A stretch of DNA of 64,000 nucleotides from assembly GCF_000346465.2 (NCBI RefSeq), contig NC_034014.1:24651297-24715296 (forward strand). The letters run 5' to 3'. Positions 23,856 through 36,196 of this stretch are shown piece by piece. The position numbers and the translations under genes were made by a program. The stretch comes from Prunus persica (lineage: Eukaryota; Streptophyta; Magnoliopsida; Rosales; Rosaceae). Position 1 is the first letter of the stretch; each line of letters starts with the position of its first letter. The notes under the pieces were generated by a model. It saw nothing but the letters and a program-made list of their open reading frames with translations, had not been told where the DNA came from and ran no database searches.

Positions 23856-26044
23856 TCAAGTCAACATAAGATCATTGCCTCCAAGGTGAGGGCGGAGGCA
23901 AACACGAACCTCATGTTCTTCTGGTCCAACGCGGAGTTTTGGAACCATAATCTCTAGCACAGAACCTGGCCCGTCGTAATAAGCTTCTATGTTAGCGTCT
24001 TCAGGAATGCGGGTGGACAGTGGGATTTCTCTAACAAACTCTCCTGGAGGACAATGCTCAGAGGATGGATCTGTAAGCCTGAAAGTCCGATCATGTCTCT
24101 TAATGAATGGCATGCGAGATGTGCTCATACAAGACACCTTAATGATACCATGAGTAAGAGTATTCCTCCAAGAGACTTTCACCCTTTGGAGATCCACAAA
24201 GGGTAAGCTGATAATGATCAAATAACCTGCATCATCCTCATAGATTGTTTTTGCAGCTGTAACAGGTCCATGAACATTCTTCATTACACCACTAAAGTGA
24301 TTTGGCCATTGCGACCCATTTGCGTGGATTTCCATATCTGGGATTCGATCAGATGGAGGATTAACAGCCAGGAAGCAATCGTCATCGTTCCCATGGGGAA
24401 AAAATTCCTTCCTCCTCTTGCTGACAGGAGACAGGTCCATTCCATCAGAATTGTTGTTGTTAGATGGTTGCGTAGACAAATTCAGCCCGGATCCATTCAG
24501 AAGTTTCTTTGAGTGGGAATTCGGCACATTCTTTAGTGGGGCAGGTGGCCTCTCAAGCTCAAAATCTGTATTTGGAAGGTTCCTCCATGAACTAAAGTCA
24601 CCTGCTTCCATAGGGATTGTGAAGTTCACATCCCGCCCAGTCAGTTCCACCCACCTCTTACGCTCGTCCTCATCAAGGCCAATGAGATTAGGTGCCCGAA
24701 CAAGTTCAATCCCGTGCACACACTGGGGGTTTGAAAGACCCCTATAATGCTTCCGCTGCATTCTGTGAGATCGAACAAAACCCTTGTCAACACTAAATGG
24801 AAATGGACGCTCCCCTTGGCGGGAATGTCCATTCATGTAACTCCTTAGCTGCATCTTACCCAACGCATTCTCAGGCCTCTCCTTGAAAACCCACATGTAC
24901 ATATTCTCCATGTCATGCTGAACCATGAAAACATCAAGCTTGAGATCAGACTTCTCAAACCCATTAACCCCATTGCTGTCCCTGATGATTTTGGCCTTTG
25001 ATTTCTCATTCAATGCAGGTTTGAAGTAAAAACTGAAGAAAAACCAAGCACCCCATATGCTGTCTACCCGCTTGGCGCATTTCCGTCCAACCACCTTGGG
25101 GATGGTAAGTAAACTCTCGGTCTCGTAAACCTGTGGACCAAGCCCAACATCTAGAATATCACAAGGGTCCGAATTCCATGGCGGTGGAGGTGGGCTGCGC
25201 TCAGCTGACAGGGGTAAATTGATATCAGGGGGGCGGGAGAGTATGATTTGCCGATTCATCTCCAAATCCAATTCGTCGTGAGAGGAAGCACTGGAATCCA
25301 TAGACAAGAGCGTGGATGGGTGATGATTCTCCATTGACAAGGCTGTGAGCAGAGAATCTCCCATTTCAGCTGAACAACTCCTGGGTGGGTATTGTTGCTG
25401 GTGGATTGAATATTGCCATTTCCCAAAAACAATTCAAAGAAATAACCTTATAAAGACCTTCATCATATCAATCCCCACTATATCTCCCCTCCATCAAAAC
25501 CCTAGATTTATCAAATCAAATAACAAATTCCTCACACACCCACGTCAAGAATTCAACAAAATAAAACAAGATTCAATAACCCAATAAACAAAACATAAAA
25601 AGAAATAAACTTTCTATGGAAAAATAAAGAGAGTGAGACAGTGAGAGAAAGATCTATAAGAAAAAAATGATGGTATATGGTTTATAAAATCTGTGTAAAA
25701 ATCTCTTCAATCTCAACCAATGGAGAGAGAGAAAGAGATTTCTAAAACGCTATAGAAAAACTATATCCAACCTTAGCCCAAGAATCTCCTGAATTCCTCC
25801 AAACCCAGGTGGGAGACACTGAATCAGAACCATCAAATCCATAAAATAAAATTTTTAAAAATATCTAAAAAAGCAAACCCCAACCAAAAAAGAACAAAAT
25901 TTTAACCAAAAAGACCCAGAAGAAGAAAATCGAAGGGGATCTTCAAAGAGAGTACCTTTTGGGATAAGCATCGGGGAACCGGAAGCAAGAGGGACCTCCA
26001 GAGGCGACCATGATGCTCATCTCCAGCGTATCATCAACTACCAT
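23856..26044 (-). CDS. HSP20-like chaperone superfamily protein (large, alpha-crystallin-like C-terminus)
   Basis: The main exon (25380-23856) holds a 502-codon ORF starting at MGDSLLTALSM (25364). It belongs to the plant HSP20-like family that has a long novel N-terminal part and a C-terminal alpha-crystallin-like beta-sandwich (DDAGYLIIISLPFVDLQRVKV ending at VLEIMVPKLR). The middle carries basic KRRK and KSKAK patches that may be nuclear signals. These proteins are much larger than true small heat-shock proteins and have no proven chaperone role. An upstream exon, 26044-25956, starting MVVDDTLEMSIMVAS and ending DAYPK, splices in phase to the acceptor before 25380 and reads through six residues into MGDSLL, giving 537 residues. 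I prefer this longer form. If the acceptor 11 nt later is used, the upstream exon becomes a short upstream ORF and translation would start at 25364. Confidence 0.82.
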
Positions 26045-29000
26045 ATTCGCTTTTCCCTATTCCAGTTTTTATTTTCTATTTTTATTTCTGATTTTAATCT
26101 TAAGTTTAATTAATTTTTTGGCCTATTTTGCCGTCCAAAAACACAGAGGCATCGGAGAGAGAGCGTGAAAGAGGGCTAAATTGGATTTAGGTTTTTGGGG
26201 GTGAGAAATGAGATTGAGAGTAGGAAGAGAAAAGAGAGTCGTGGGGGAGCATCTGGTTATAAAGAGAGAGATGGTGGGTTAAAGCCCGCACTAGATGTCA
26301 CCCATTTGGCCTACCGTTACCCGTCGTAACGGTGTTTGTTGTTGTTTTTTTTCTTTTTTTTGGAAAATACTTGATTCCTTATCATGCAAGTAGGAGTTTT
26401 TATATTCTTATCAAGAACAGTATGATATGTGTGTAAAAGTTTTTCTTTTTCTATTTTTATTTTTATTTTTTGCATGTGCGTCAAACTGTTATTCACATGA
26501 AAGTAAAGTATCTCATTACAAGGAAAAAGGCAAGTAATATCCTCTTTTTTGTCACATATGATATTGAGGGAGTGAGAAATCAAACCTCGAGATTTCGCAT
26601 GCAGAATAAAAATGCTTTTAAGTATTAAAGCGATAAGCCTCTTGTTCTAAGAGTTATTCTTTTTATTTATCACATATATAGGCAGTGTGCCTATAAATTG
26701 GAATAATTTTAAATATCGTTTTGTAAAAAAAATTAATTTTTTTAAAAAAAGACTTATAGTTAATTGATAAGTTATCTGGGACGGAAAATTCCAATTAGGT
26801 CATCCAATACGACATAAATAATTGAAATGGACCGTGTCTTCAAACCAAATGCAGCCAAGCTCCCAGGTGACTCAAATTTGCTATTTTGCCCTACAAGTTG
26901 TACGATAACAAGTAATTGTAAACACGCATGTTGACTTTCTATTCTCCCTCAACTTATCATTCCACCCTTATCTCTCCCTTTGTCATTTCTGTTTGGCACT
27001 TTGTTCTATTTACAATAGTACCCATTTTGTTTTTGACACTTATTTTCATTTTGTTCTGGTAATAAATAAGCATTCAGCATCCCTTTTGGCCACTTTTTCA
27101 CACACATATTTTCGTATTTTTTACACTTTGTTCTAAAGTTTAAATATGCTCTTTCGTCAGTCAATTCTCATTCACCGCAGCATCAAGATCTTTTTACAAC
27201 AAATCTAAATCCGTTACTAAAACCAATTTCTGCTGCGAAAGACCTTCGGCACAAAAACTTTCACCGTCGAAAAAACCACGTTCAAACTCATTACACATTA
27301 CTGAACCACCATCCGTATCAACTTTGATAAGTTTGAATGCAATTAAGGAAACATAAAAGAAACTTTCTAATTGATTGAATGAACTTTAAAGATTCTCGAT
27401 GCAGTTTTTTTCCTTCCATTTCAACTTTACCTGTTTCTGAAGATATGGAAATAATGTAGAAGATGAGAAAAACTGTGGCAATAACTCCTTGTAAGTTGTA
27501 TTATTAAAGCTCAAAGAAGAAAGTGTGTCGTCCACTCTCCATCTTTACTCTTTTAATGGTGGGTGTGGCTATCAATCCTCTCATCTAAGAGGGTCCTCCC
27601 CGCACTCCCTAAACACCCCAAAAATCCATCCATCCCACCAATCAGCAAGTGTGACTGCTTTTTTATTTTCATCTTTTTTAATACATATATAATATAATGT
27701 TGTGGTTTATGTCGCTTATCGATCTGGTATAATGTTGTGGTTTGTGTCGCCTATCAATTGGTTTCTCAGATCTCTCTCATCTCTCTCTCTCTCTCTCTCT
27801 TGCAATTTTGGGATCAATGGCTAAGTTAATTTATTTTTCCTTAGTCTTCTTATAATAACAATGTCCCAAATGAACCTTTCCTAGTTAGCCTTAATCCCAC
27901 CTTATTTTATAGAACTAATTATATTATTCCATAATTGCCTTTGTCTTTCTTGTCCCACATGTGCAATAATGGCTTCATGCCCCATTAAGTGTGTAAAGCC
28001 ATATATAATTATAGTTTAATTACACCACATCCTACATTTTTTTCATGTGTGCAAAATTATGATACTTGCACCCAATTATCATACAACAACCCATCATCTT
28101 TTTGTTTCTGTTCTTTTGGGGGCTTCTGTTTTGGAGACGCAAGCCAATACATCAGTTGGGTAAGTGCAATAATGGAAATTGGATAGCTCATTGTAAGTGC
28201 ATCGCATGTAGTCACCCCCTACCTATATTATTAACTAGTAATATAGGATTGAATTCTCGTACACGCGTGTTATTCATGCGCGTACGAGACTTTTTATTTA
28301 TACGAAAAAAATGTTCTCTTGCTAAGTGATATAACATGTGAAATGAGCGTAGTGCTAGCAAGGGAGGAAACTGAAGTGCAGTCTCATTAGGATAAACACT
28401 TTCCAGGCACTGAGTCAATTTTTAATGGGAAAACAGAGCATAATTCAGTAGAAATTGTTTTAATATGAACAAGGGGAATCTACTGTTTTTTTTTTTCCAC
28501 TTATACCAAAAATAAATAAATAAATATTTTTTTTAAGGGTTTGAAAAAAGGGTTTTTTAAATTATTAAAGTGTAGATTAAATGAACTTACATGTAGATAT
28601 ATAGATATGCCTCAGATATCACCGTATATATGCAGAGGCCATACATGGTCATTGGTCAGGTGTGTTCTGTTCTGAAACAGAGGAACTTGCCTTTACTAGG
28701 ACTAGTTCTTTCTTTCAGGTCACGTACGAGGAAAATGTGGAAGCTGGCCCACGTGGCACTTTAATTAATTAATTACTTATTTTACAATTTACAGGCAGGC
28801 CTCTTGCTTATTATAATTTTAAAAAATTGTGTTTCAGAGATTCACCTGACCCGGTGTTTACTGCAGCAACTTCCCAACTCTGCCCTGGAAACATCATCCT
28901 ATCCCTAACCCTAGGTAGGCTTGGCCCATAAGAATGGTTGGGCTGAATGGGCCTAGTAATTTACATTCTTCGGGCCCATATACGGCCCGAAAATTCAGCT

Positions 29001-29225
29001 CGGCAAACCCATCGTGAACCGTTTATAGGGTAATTTTGACATACACTCAGTTGTATACAACTGGTGATAGGAAAGAAAATAAAAACTAATATATGGGAAA
29101 AACGAGCGAAAATTGTTGGATAGATCATATCATGTAAGTTTCCTATATATGCAATTATCATGTGAATTTATAGGATAACAACTTATCCACACACAAATTA
29201 AAAAGGAAAAAGAAAGTTCAAATGG
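26045..29225. other. Intergenic region, gene-free
   Basis: It begins with the HSP20-like promoter (purine-rich leader region near 26150-26270). The rest is AT-rich, with a (CT) run near 27778-27801. Only short ORFs are present, none resembling a known protein. GTACACGCGTGTTATTCATGCGCGTAC near 28259 is a small palindromic patch of unknown meaning. Confidence 0.5.
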
Positions 29226-29233
29226 ATTATGAT

Positions 29234-29741
29234 CAGTGACGGAGCCAAAATTTCACATTAGATGGGGCCTTTCATAAACCTTGTATTCTCTTCAAAATTA
29301 TCATGAATTTCATATTTTAATATCATTATCTACACTATTAAAGACTTAAATTTTGATAATTTATATTCCAAAAGAGAAAAGAAATAGAAAAAAAAAGAGT
29401 TCTTAAAGTGCAATATTAAGATACCCAACTCATACATTAAAAAAATGAGAAAAATAAAAAATTCACAAAGCTTTAAACAAAAGAGGAAGAGAAAGAAAAG
29501 TTAAAATTTTAGGAGTTTTTAGTGCAAATATCATAAACTAACCTAGAAGATTTAAGTGAGATGAGTAGAAAAGAGACCAATAAATTTTATGGTTAATTTA
29601 TAGATAAAAAAAACCTAATATTTTATTTATTTTAAAATAAATATTCTTAAACTAAAATAATATATATTATATGCAAATAAAAAATGTAAAATTAAAATGG
29701 AAACCTGAGACCACACTGGTCTCATGCTGGGTCCGCCCCTT
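29234..29741. mobile_element. Non-autonomous hAT transposon, about 508 bp
   Basis: ATTATGAT is duplicated exactly on both sides (29226-29233 and 29742-29749), the 8-bp target duplication typical of hAT. The left end CAGTGACGGAGCC and the reversed right end AAGGGGCGGACCC form the usual imperfect short hAT terminal repeats. The interior is AT-rich with no transposase. Confidence 0.75.
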
Positions 29742-29749
29742 ATTATGAT

Positions 29750-31271
29750 GATGTTTGTTGGTAGAAAAGTTTTTATTCATGGAGCATTTAAGTTGCAACA
29801 TCAGCAATGTCGGCAGCCTATTGTATTATTTGGTAATTGGTGGCTATCACAAATTCACAATGCTGAACATGTGAAGTGGCAAAACTGAAAGAAGCACATC
29901 CAGATCAAGGCCATTGACATGGCAATTGGACACGTGTTGCAAGATCCAAATGAGATAATTTTAAATAATTTTAAAAAAAAAATGAAGAAGAAAATCAATA
30001 TTTGATATCTAGTGGCATCTTTGAAAAGTAAATTTAAAAAAAAAACAGAAAATAAAAAAAAATAGTGTAATGATTAAAATATCTCAATAATTGAGGCAAC
30101 TCGGAGAGACCATGGAGATCTTGAAAACGAGATGGTTGAGATATTGGGAGAGGGGATTGGTGGAATTTGGGATCCTAGTCGACTCACAGATACAAAAGTG
30201 CAAACTTTATTTTTATTATTTTTGTTTTATTTATTTATACATGGAAAAGCAACGTCTTCTTGATAAATAAGTTGAACCATCAAAGTTATTGAGTTGGTTG
30301 GAATCAGATCTTTGTGGTATCATCAGCATCATGCATGATGCATTTGATTAGAAAGTTAATTGGGAGGTTACAAAAAGAGATTAGTTGGACTAACAATAAT
30401 TAGCCATGTTGTCACTTAATTTTGATGCTTTGAGTGACAAACACTATTTTTTTTCTTTCTCTTTTTCAATGTGCTTCCAAAAGATTTACATGTGAGGGAA
30501 CAGTAGGTGCTTGCTTAGCTAACAATGCATAAGTAATAGAAGTTTGTAATTATGTTCATAACATTATTAACTGATTCGATACAGCTCGAATTCGATGCAT
30601 TTAAGTCAAACTAAGAATACCTGGATACTCGATTTGGATCCACTCAGCTTTCATCCTTAGAAAGCTAGAAAGGTATATTAGCACATGGTGAGATTGTTAA
30701 AGAGCAGTTCCTTGAGTATGTCTAGAATTGATTCCATTTTGCAGCACAAGTTTTACTCATCACATATTCCACTCTCCAACATAAGTAGCATACAGTAGCA
30801 ACTCATGAAGATGCATCTAGTGTGGACCCGAGGGAATATGTAAGAGAACTAGAGAGTGGCCCAAAATCAAAAGGAATCTCCATGGGTCCACATAAATAAT
30901 ATATAAAAAATATCAATTTTTGCAAGCTTTGCAATTTCTTATATTTGCTACACAAATTTTTTTTGTAAATAAAAGTTCATCCACGGAACGACCCTTATTA
31001 CAACCCTAGGATACTGAATAAATTTTGGGATTAGTGTAATTTGTCAATCTAGATTCTGTTTGTAAAACAACAATAAAAAAACAGACGGTTAGAATGTCTG
31101 ATAAGAGCATCTCCAAAGAAGATGTCGAATTCTATGTAGCACTTTTAACGAATAAAAATAACGGCTGAAATTTACTCCAACCGAACTGATATAGTCTATA
31201 TTTTAATACTTATCTATATTTTTTTCTTCTTGTTAGTATTTCATGTATCTATCTACTATCATTATATGCTT

Positions 31272-31303
<32 letters not shown>

Positions 31304-32140
31304 TATTGTCACTTGACAATACAATATTATTGAATTTTTTACCATTGAAAATTTATGTTGATCTTTTTTCTGTTCTTTTCATCAACCAACATGGAGATGG
31401 ATGATTTTTTTGTTTAATTATATTTATGTTATATTTTATAATTAATTTATAAGTATTTTAACTTAATTAATGTATTACTCTTAATAGTAAAATATAAAAA
31501 TACATTCATTTAAGAAAGTAATAAATAAATCAACACTAATGTAATAAAATAATATTTTAATTTGACATATCGAGTGACTGTAAAACTATAAACATTATCT
31601 AATACTAGCCCCTTGGCATGTGAGCATTGGTTTTATTTTTTATTTTTAATTTTAATTTTAGAATGAAGAAAATATAACATGGGTAGTTATGTTCCATAAG
31701 AATAAGACTTATTATCTAATTTTGTTTTTACTATGAAAAAGGTGAATTTACTATACTATCCTCATTTAATTAATAATTTCAATTCTTAATGTTTGAATTA
31801 ACCAAGAGCATTTCTGGTATTTTGAATGTTTCACCATTCTCTGCCTTTTACTTTATATATATAGATTTTGATTAATTAGATATATATTATTTATATATAT
31901 TAATTTACCATTGACTCAAAGGTCAAACTCACAAGCCATTCAATTGGGCCACTTGCATAGCCCAATCCAAAGTGTAATATTTCCAAGAGTAAGTCTTATA
32001 AAGACCTCCAAGGAACTCTAGTTTTCCAACGTGGGACTAATTTCGACTTAAACATGTTTGCAATGACTTGCAGAACCAACAGATTCAACTCATGCTCATT
32101 TTAAAGAGAGCGTCTTAAGTGTAACTAGTTGTATACAATT
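29750..32140. other. Intergenic region, AT-rich, gene-free
   Basis: No gene recognised. Simple repeats include (TTA)n near 31275-31302. GAGCATCTCCAA at about 31106 resembles the end of a common class of plant MITE, but I could not find its partner end. The remainder is A/T-rich sequence without ORFs of note. Confidence 0.45.
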
Positions 32141-32146
32141 ATATAC

Positions 32147-32167
32147 CTCTCTCTCTCTCTTTCTCTC

Positions 32168-32219
<52 letters not shown>
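32147..32219. repeat. (CT)n microsatellite with interruptions
   Basis: About 70 bp of CT dinucleotides interrupted by TTCTCT words, in a gene-free stretch. Confidence 0.9.
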
Positions 32220-32223
<4 letters not shown>

Positions 32224-32589
32224 GATGTGATAAAAGAGATGGAAACATGATGTATACAACTGATAATAAGAAAGTTTTCTCCTTTCTAACCTATCCATAC
32301 ATCAATAGCGGCTTTGAGATTTTAGGGTTCTCTATCAAAACAATAAAAGGGCCTCCTAAAATAAAGTCTTCAACAAAATATTCTTTTTACATACAAAGTT
32401 GTATGTTGGAGGCCTCTTATATTGGGCAACACGAAAATCAATATTAAATAGGAATAGGAAAATCAACATTAATATTATCCTATTAATATAGGAGAAGCCA
32501 AAGCAACCGATACCAATATAATAAACTCACATCAATAAAATGATATTTATTATGAGGCCCAAATTTCCTTTAAAAAAATTATGATAAAA

Positions 32590-33300
32590 GCGATGGTAAT
32601 TTTATTGATAACACATGAAAAAAGTACAGAGTAGTTGCAATGCCAAATATGAGTATAACATCTACAGTGACCAAACACAAAAATAAATTGGTTTGATCTA
32701 GAGAGAATTACGCATGCCAGAAAAACCTAAAAACTCCAATTCGGCAGACAAGAAGCATATGTACTCAGACCTACAATACAGATTCACCGCGCAATGACAG
32801 TAACGGCAAATCCGCATCGAAAAGTCGAACACTAAATACATACATCAGCAAACTCCTATTGAGTTTCTAAGAATTATTTGACTAAAATAAACACAGAAAA
32901 AAGGACACCGCACCACATCCTCTCCAGCAAACCACAGAGACTCGTAGTGCCAACATGGCTAAACCTCTTATTTTGCACAGGCAAAACCCGATCCCACACA
33001 AACAAGCAACAATCACGTTTCCAACTCCAAACACTGAATTGGAGCAAATTCCATATGCATGGACCAAAAGCTGCAACAAAATCATGGCGTCTACGGTGAA
33101 TTGCAGTACTTGCTTCAAAAACACAACAAAAATCAAACAGAAAAGCTGGGTCGACAACACCACACCACAACAATTCCAGTAACAGCAAGATACATCCAAG
33201 AACAACAAAAGTCACCAAGGACCTATAACAGAAAACACACAAACAAACAAACAAACAAAAGACAACATCCATATAGATCTGGGCAAAGAACCCAAAATCT
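32590..33300 (-). other. Possible retrotransposon-derived segment
   Basis: A 132-codon ORF (33272-32874, minus) is rich in Cys, Leu, Phe and Trp. Its composition and low information resemble the decayed 3' parts of plant LINEs, and the plus strand is rich in CAAACAAACA words near 33238. I cannot assign a family, and no poly(A) tail or target duplication is clear. Treat as unclassified. Confidence 0.25.
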
Positions 33301-33845
33301 AGACAAATCTCGGGAGAGAAATACGGTCGCTTACTTTACTCATGCCAAACGCGGCCCCTGCGATACATGCATACTTTCTATGTAAATCGGACTGTACTGA
33401 CTAATTTTCGTCGGATAGTATTAATTTGTTCCGGAGAGTACTGACTATTTATCCATAATATTATAAGGCGTTTGGTGCTGTTCCGGATAAATAGTCTGAC
33501 TAAGTTCTACTGTGTTTGGTGATGTTCCGGATAACATCAGATCAGACTATTTTTAAAATAAAAAAAATTTCTTTGATAATTTTAATAGAAATTGAGATTC
33601 AAATTACATGAATTTTTTTTGGTAAGATTCATATGACAAGATTTGTTTTTCAATTGTTTTTGCCAATATTTTTTTTCTTCATATAACCCATTATCATAAT
33701 TGTAGTATCTCATAAAAATTCCAACATACTCGCATACGTTAATAAAAACAGTACCAAATAATGTATAATTCAAAGTGATCACATACTAAGGTGATAAGAG
33801 CAAAAGGGAAAGTTGTTCATAAACCAAACTACATCAAAGAGAGAA

Positions 33846-34240
33846 TCACAGCTCCCTCGCCCCAAGTAATAGAAGAACAAATGCTTTTCTCATAGCACCA
33901 TCCAATGTCAAGAATGTTCTCTCATAACTTGCTTTCTCCAAAATTAGCCGTAGTGCCTTAATTTGGTCATTAATAGACAAGTCCATCTTTGCCAATTCAA
34001 CAGCAATGTCAGGTCTTGGTTCTGATCCTTTCACCAAACTATTAGTTATAGTTTTCAATTGATCAATAAACTCAGAAATCATCTCACTAAATGCTTTAGC
34101 CATTTCCTTTTGAATATCAGTATCTGCATTTCGTTTGCGGTGTCGACCGCTTGAGCTAGCTGAGTTTTGTTGATTTGATCTTGGCAAAGAGGCAGAATGA
34201 TCTGGTTCAACCTCAACTTCCTCATCATCATCATTGACAT
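33846..34240 (-). pseudogene. Fragment of a transposon-borne Myb/SANT-like protein
   Basis: The minus-strand ORF reads an acidic run (NDDDEEVEVEPD), a basic patch GRHRKRN, and then helical sequence with IQKEMAKAFSEMISEFIDQL and a C-terminal DGAMRKAFVLLLLGAREL. This layout is like the C-terminal half of the Myb/SANT-like ORF1 product of PIF/Harbinger elements. The DNA-binding N-terminal part is missing upstream, where a LINE-like tail has been inserted. It is a relic rather than a host gene. Confidence 0.45.
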
Positions 34241-34259
34241 CAATGTTGGATTTTATAAA

Positions 34260-34560
34260 GAGAGCCTCCTCTTACTTTTTTTTTTTTTGTGTGGGTTGAA
34301 ATCTGATCTCATTAAAGAAACCCAGAAAAAATAGATTACAAAGCAAGTCACAAAAGCTGGGTAGAGGCACCTAGACCTCAAAACCAAGGCTAAAACCAAG
34401 CTTCTCACCCAGACCAGTTCAAAACTAAACAAAAACAAAATACATAAGATAACATAAAACAAGGAATTTGGACAGCACCACCCATAACCAATCAACAATG
34501 TCCCAAACGCAAGACCAAACCCACTATAAAAGAAATCGTAACCAAAGGTACTAAAGGAAA
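34260..34560 (-). mobile_element. LINE-like 3' tail with poly(A), minus strand
   Basis: On the minus strand the sequence ends CTTTAATGAGATCAGATTTCAACCC followed by a run of A (plus-strand T run at 34277-34288). A tail of the form 'TTTGTAATCT...TTTCTTTAATGAGAT...poly(A)' is common in plant non-LTR elements. The 81-codon ORF here is not informative. No certain target duplication was found. Confidence 0.4.
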
Positions 34561-34830
34561 ATGGTGATGACTCAATTGCTGTTGCTGCTGCTGTTGTGAA
34601 GTTTGTGTATTTATTTAAATGGTTTAATTTGCTTCGGTAATAGGATTATGCAATTCATTCATTAAGCCCATGTCCAATGTTTCTCATTTGTAAAATAGGT
34701 CCTTTTACGATTTAGCTTTCATTCATGTAAGTAAGCATAACCTAATTTCAAAAACGAAAAATACATAACCTAATTCCACAAAAGTTTAATAAAAAAATTG
34801 AAATATATAAAGAATAGAGAAGAAGCATAT

Positions 34831-34832
<2 letters not shown>

Positions 34833-34914
<82 letters not shown>
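34833..34914. repeat. (GA)n microsatellite, about 80 bp
   Basis: Uninterrupted GA dinucleotides inside the Harbinger-like remnant. Likely polymorphic in length and prone to assembly error. Confidence 0.95.
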
Positions 34915-34919
<5 letters not shown>

Positions 34920-35665
34920 TGAGAGATGAATACCTGGAGAAGAGTGAAGAAAATAACCTTTGGAGAAGATAGCAGAGAAAAACCCTAGGGAGAAGAAGAA
35001 GAAAAGAGCGTTTGATTTTTTTCGTAGAACGCGTGCTTAGCCGTATAATTAAGCGTGTATTATCTAAACCGGACTGTGTGGATTGTATTAGTTAGTCAGG
35101 TAAGGAGAGTATTAAAAGCCCAACCTGTATAAAATAGTCGGGTAATTAAATAATACAAGTTGACATCAAACACCTGACATAAACTATTTACTCCTATCCA
35201 GAGTCTAATATGGTGTACCAAACGATGCTTTCCATGTTGCAATCCTATTTCTAACTTCAAATATTACGCTGATAAAATTTTTGGGCTGGATCAACTAACT
35301 TATTTGGTTTGAATTGGACTAAGTTAATGTGTTTGGGCTTCTTCACTAGAATACCATGTGCTCATATTGACCAACGTTGACTTTAATATCCTATCTGTTG
35401 ACTACTACCTTGGTGATATTCATTGATCGAATCAAATTTGAGCATAAACACCAGTTCATGTGGATAGGCAAGCTGACCTCTAACAAAGTCATTTTCATTT
35501 GCTCCGTGCAGCTACGCCTAAAAATCCTAGTCATCAAGAAGCCTTTGTTTTGTCACCATTGCACAAGACAGCATACCTCAACCTCATAAGTCTCCTAGCA
35601 ATGAAACCCAATTTAGCATGCCCAAAATACCTCTCCTTCATCTCCCACCATCACCTCCCCCCATT

Positions 35666-36196
35666 ATGGACGGCGGAGGACCACCACACCGGAGATTCGA
35701 GCTCGGGCCAGAAATCATCGGTCTACTGGGTGTTTTCGCTGGAGTCATAGTTGTTGCCACATACCAATGCCTTGTCAACAACTGTTGTTGCAGTCAAAGG
35801 CGCATACAAAATGCAAACATACAACAACAACAACAACAACAACAAAATGAACAACAACGGCAGGGGATTCAAATCAACCCAAATATGCATAGGCCTCCTA
35901 CAAGCAATAATCCTCCACCTGCCCATTTGATCCCAATTTTCAAATACACCAAAGAATGCAAGGAGGGAATTTGTGCTGTGTGCTTGTGTGAGTTCAGAGA
36001 TGGTGAGACAATTCGTGTGCTGCCTGAATGCATGCACTTGTTTCATGCGGGTTGTATTGACATGTGGTTGAACTCCCACTCTAATTGCCCACTTTGTCGT
36101 ACGGATATTGTTCCTCCGGGACATGTCGTTTTGTCGATGCCGCCTCCTCAACATGTCGTTTTGTCGATGCCGCATTTTAGTGGGGGAGACATTTAA
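35666..36196 (+). CDS. ATL-type RING-H2 E3 ubiquitin ligase, tandem copy 1
   Basis: Single-exon gene of 176 residues from [11 protein letters not shown]. One membrane span (about residues 17-37, [20 protein letters not shown]) is followed by a Cys run, a poly-Gln stretch (about residues 53-64) and a complete RING-H2 at C103-C144 with spacing C-x2-C-x15-C-x1-H-x2-H-x2-C-x10-C-x2-C. The Trp that contacts the E2 is present (IDMWL). A short direct repeat ends the protein (HVVLSMP twice). ATL proteins are membrane-anchored ubiquitin ligases, often induced by elicitors or nutrient status; substrate unknown. An in-frame ATG at 35618 would add 16 Pro-rich residues; I chose 35666 because copy 3 starts with the same MDG. 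Confidence 0.88.
   Translation: MDGGGPPHRRFELGPEIIGLLGVFAGVIVVATYQCLVNNCCCSQRRIQNANIQQQQQQQQNEQQRQGIQINPNMHRPPTSNNPPPAHLIPIFKYTKECKEGICAVCLCEFRDGETIRVLPECMHLFHAGCIDMWLNSHSNCPLCRTDIVPPGHVVLSMPPPQHVVLSMPHFSGGDI

Larger units (their letters stand above)
33463..35237 (-). mobile_element. Decayed Harbinger-like transposon, interrupted by later insertions
   Basis: The left end AAGGCGTTTGGTGC and the reversed right end AAGCATCGTTTGGTAC share GTTTGGT cores, and both sides carry related words such as CGGATAAATAGTC and GGATAGGAGTAAATAGT. Between them lie a remnant Myb/SANT-like ORF (33846-34187, with upstream in-frame sequence to about 34240), a LINE-like 3' tail at 34260-34560 and a long (GA)n tract. 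No intact transposase is present and no target duplication is certain, so the borders are approximate. Confidence 0.45.

Noticed and set aside
32874..33385. Overlapping ORFs of up to 132 codons on both strands
   Set aside because: Biased composition and mutual overlap; at best decayed retroelement sequence, not a host gene.
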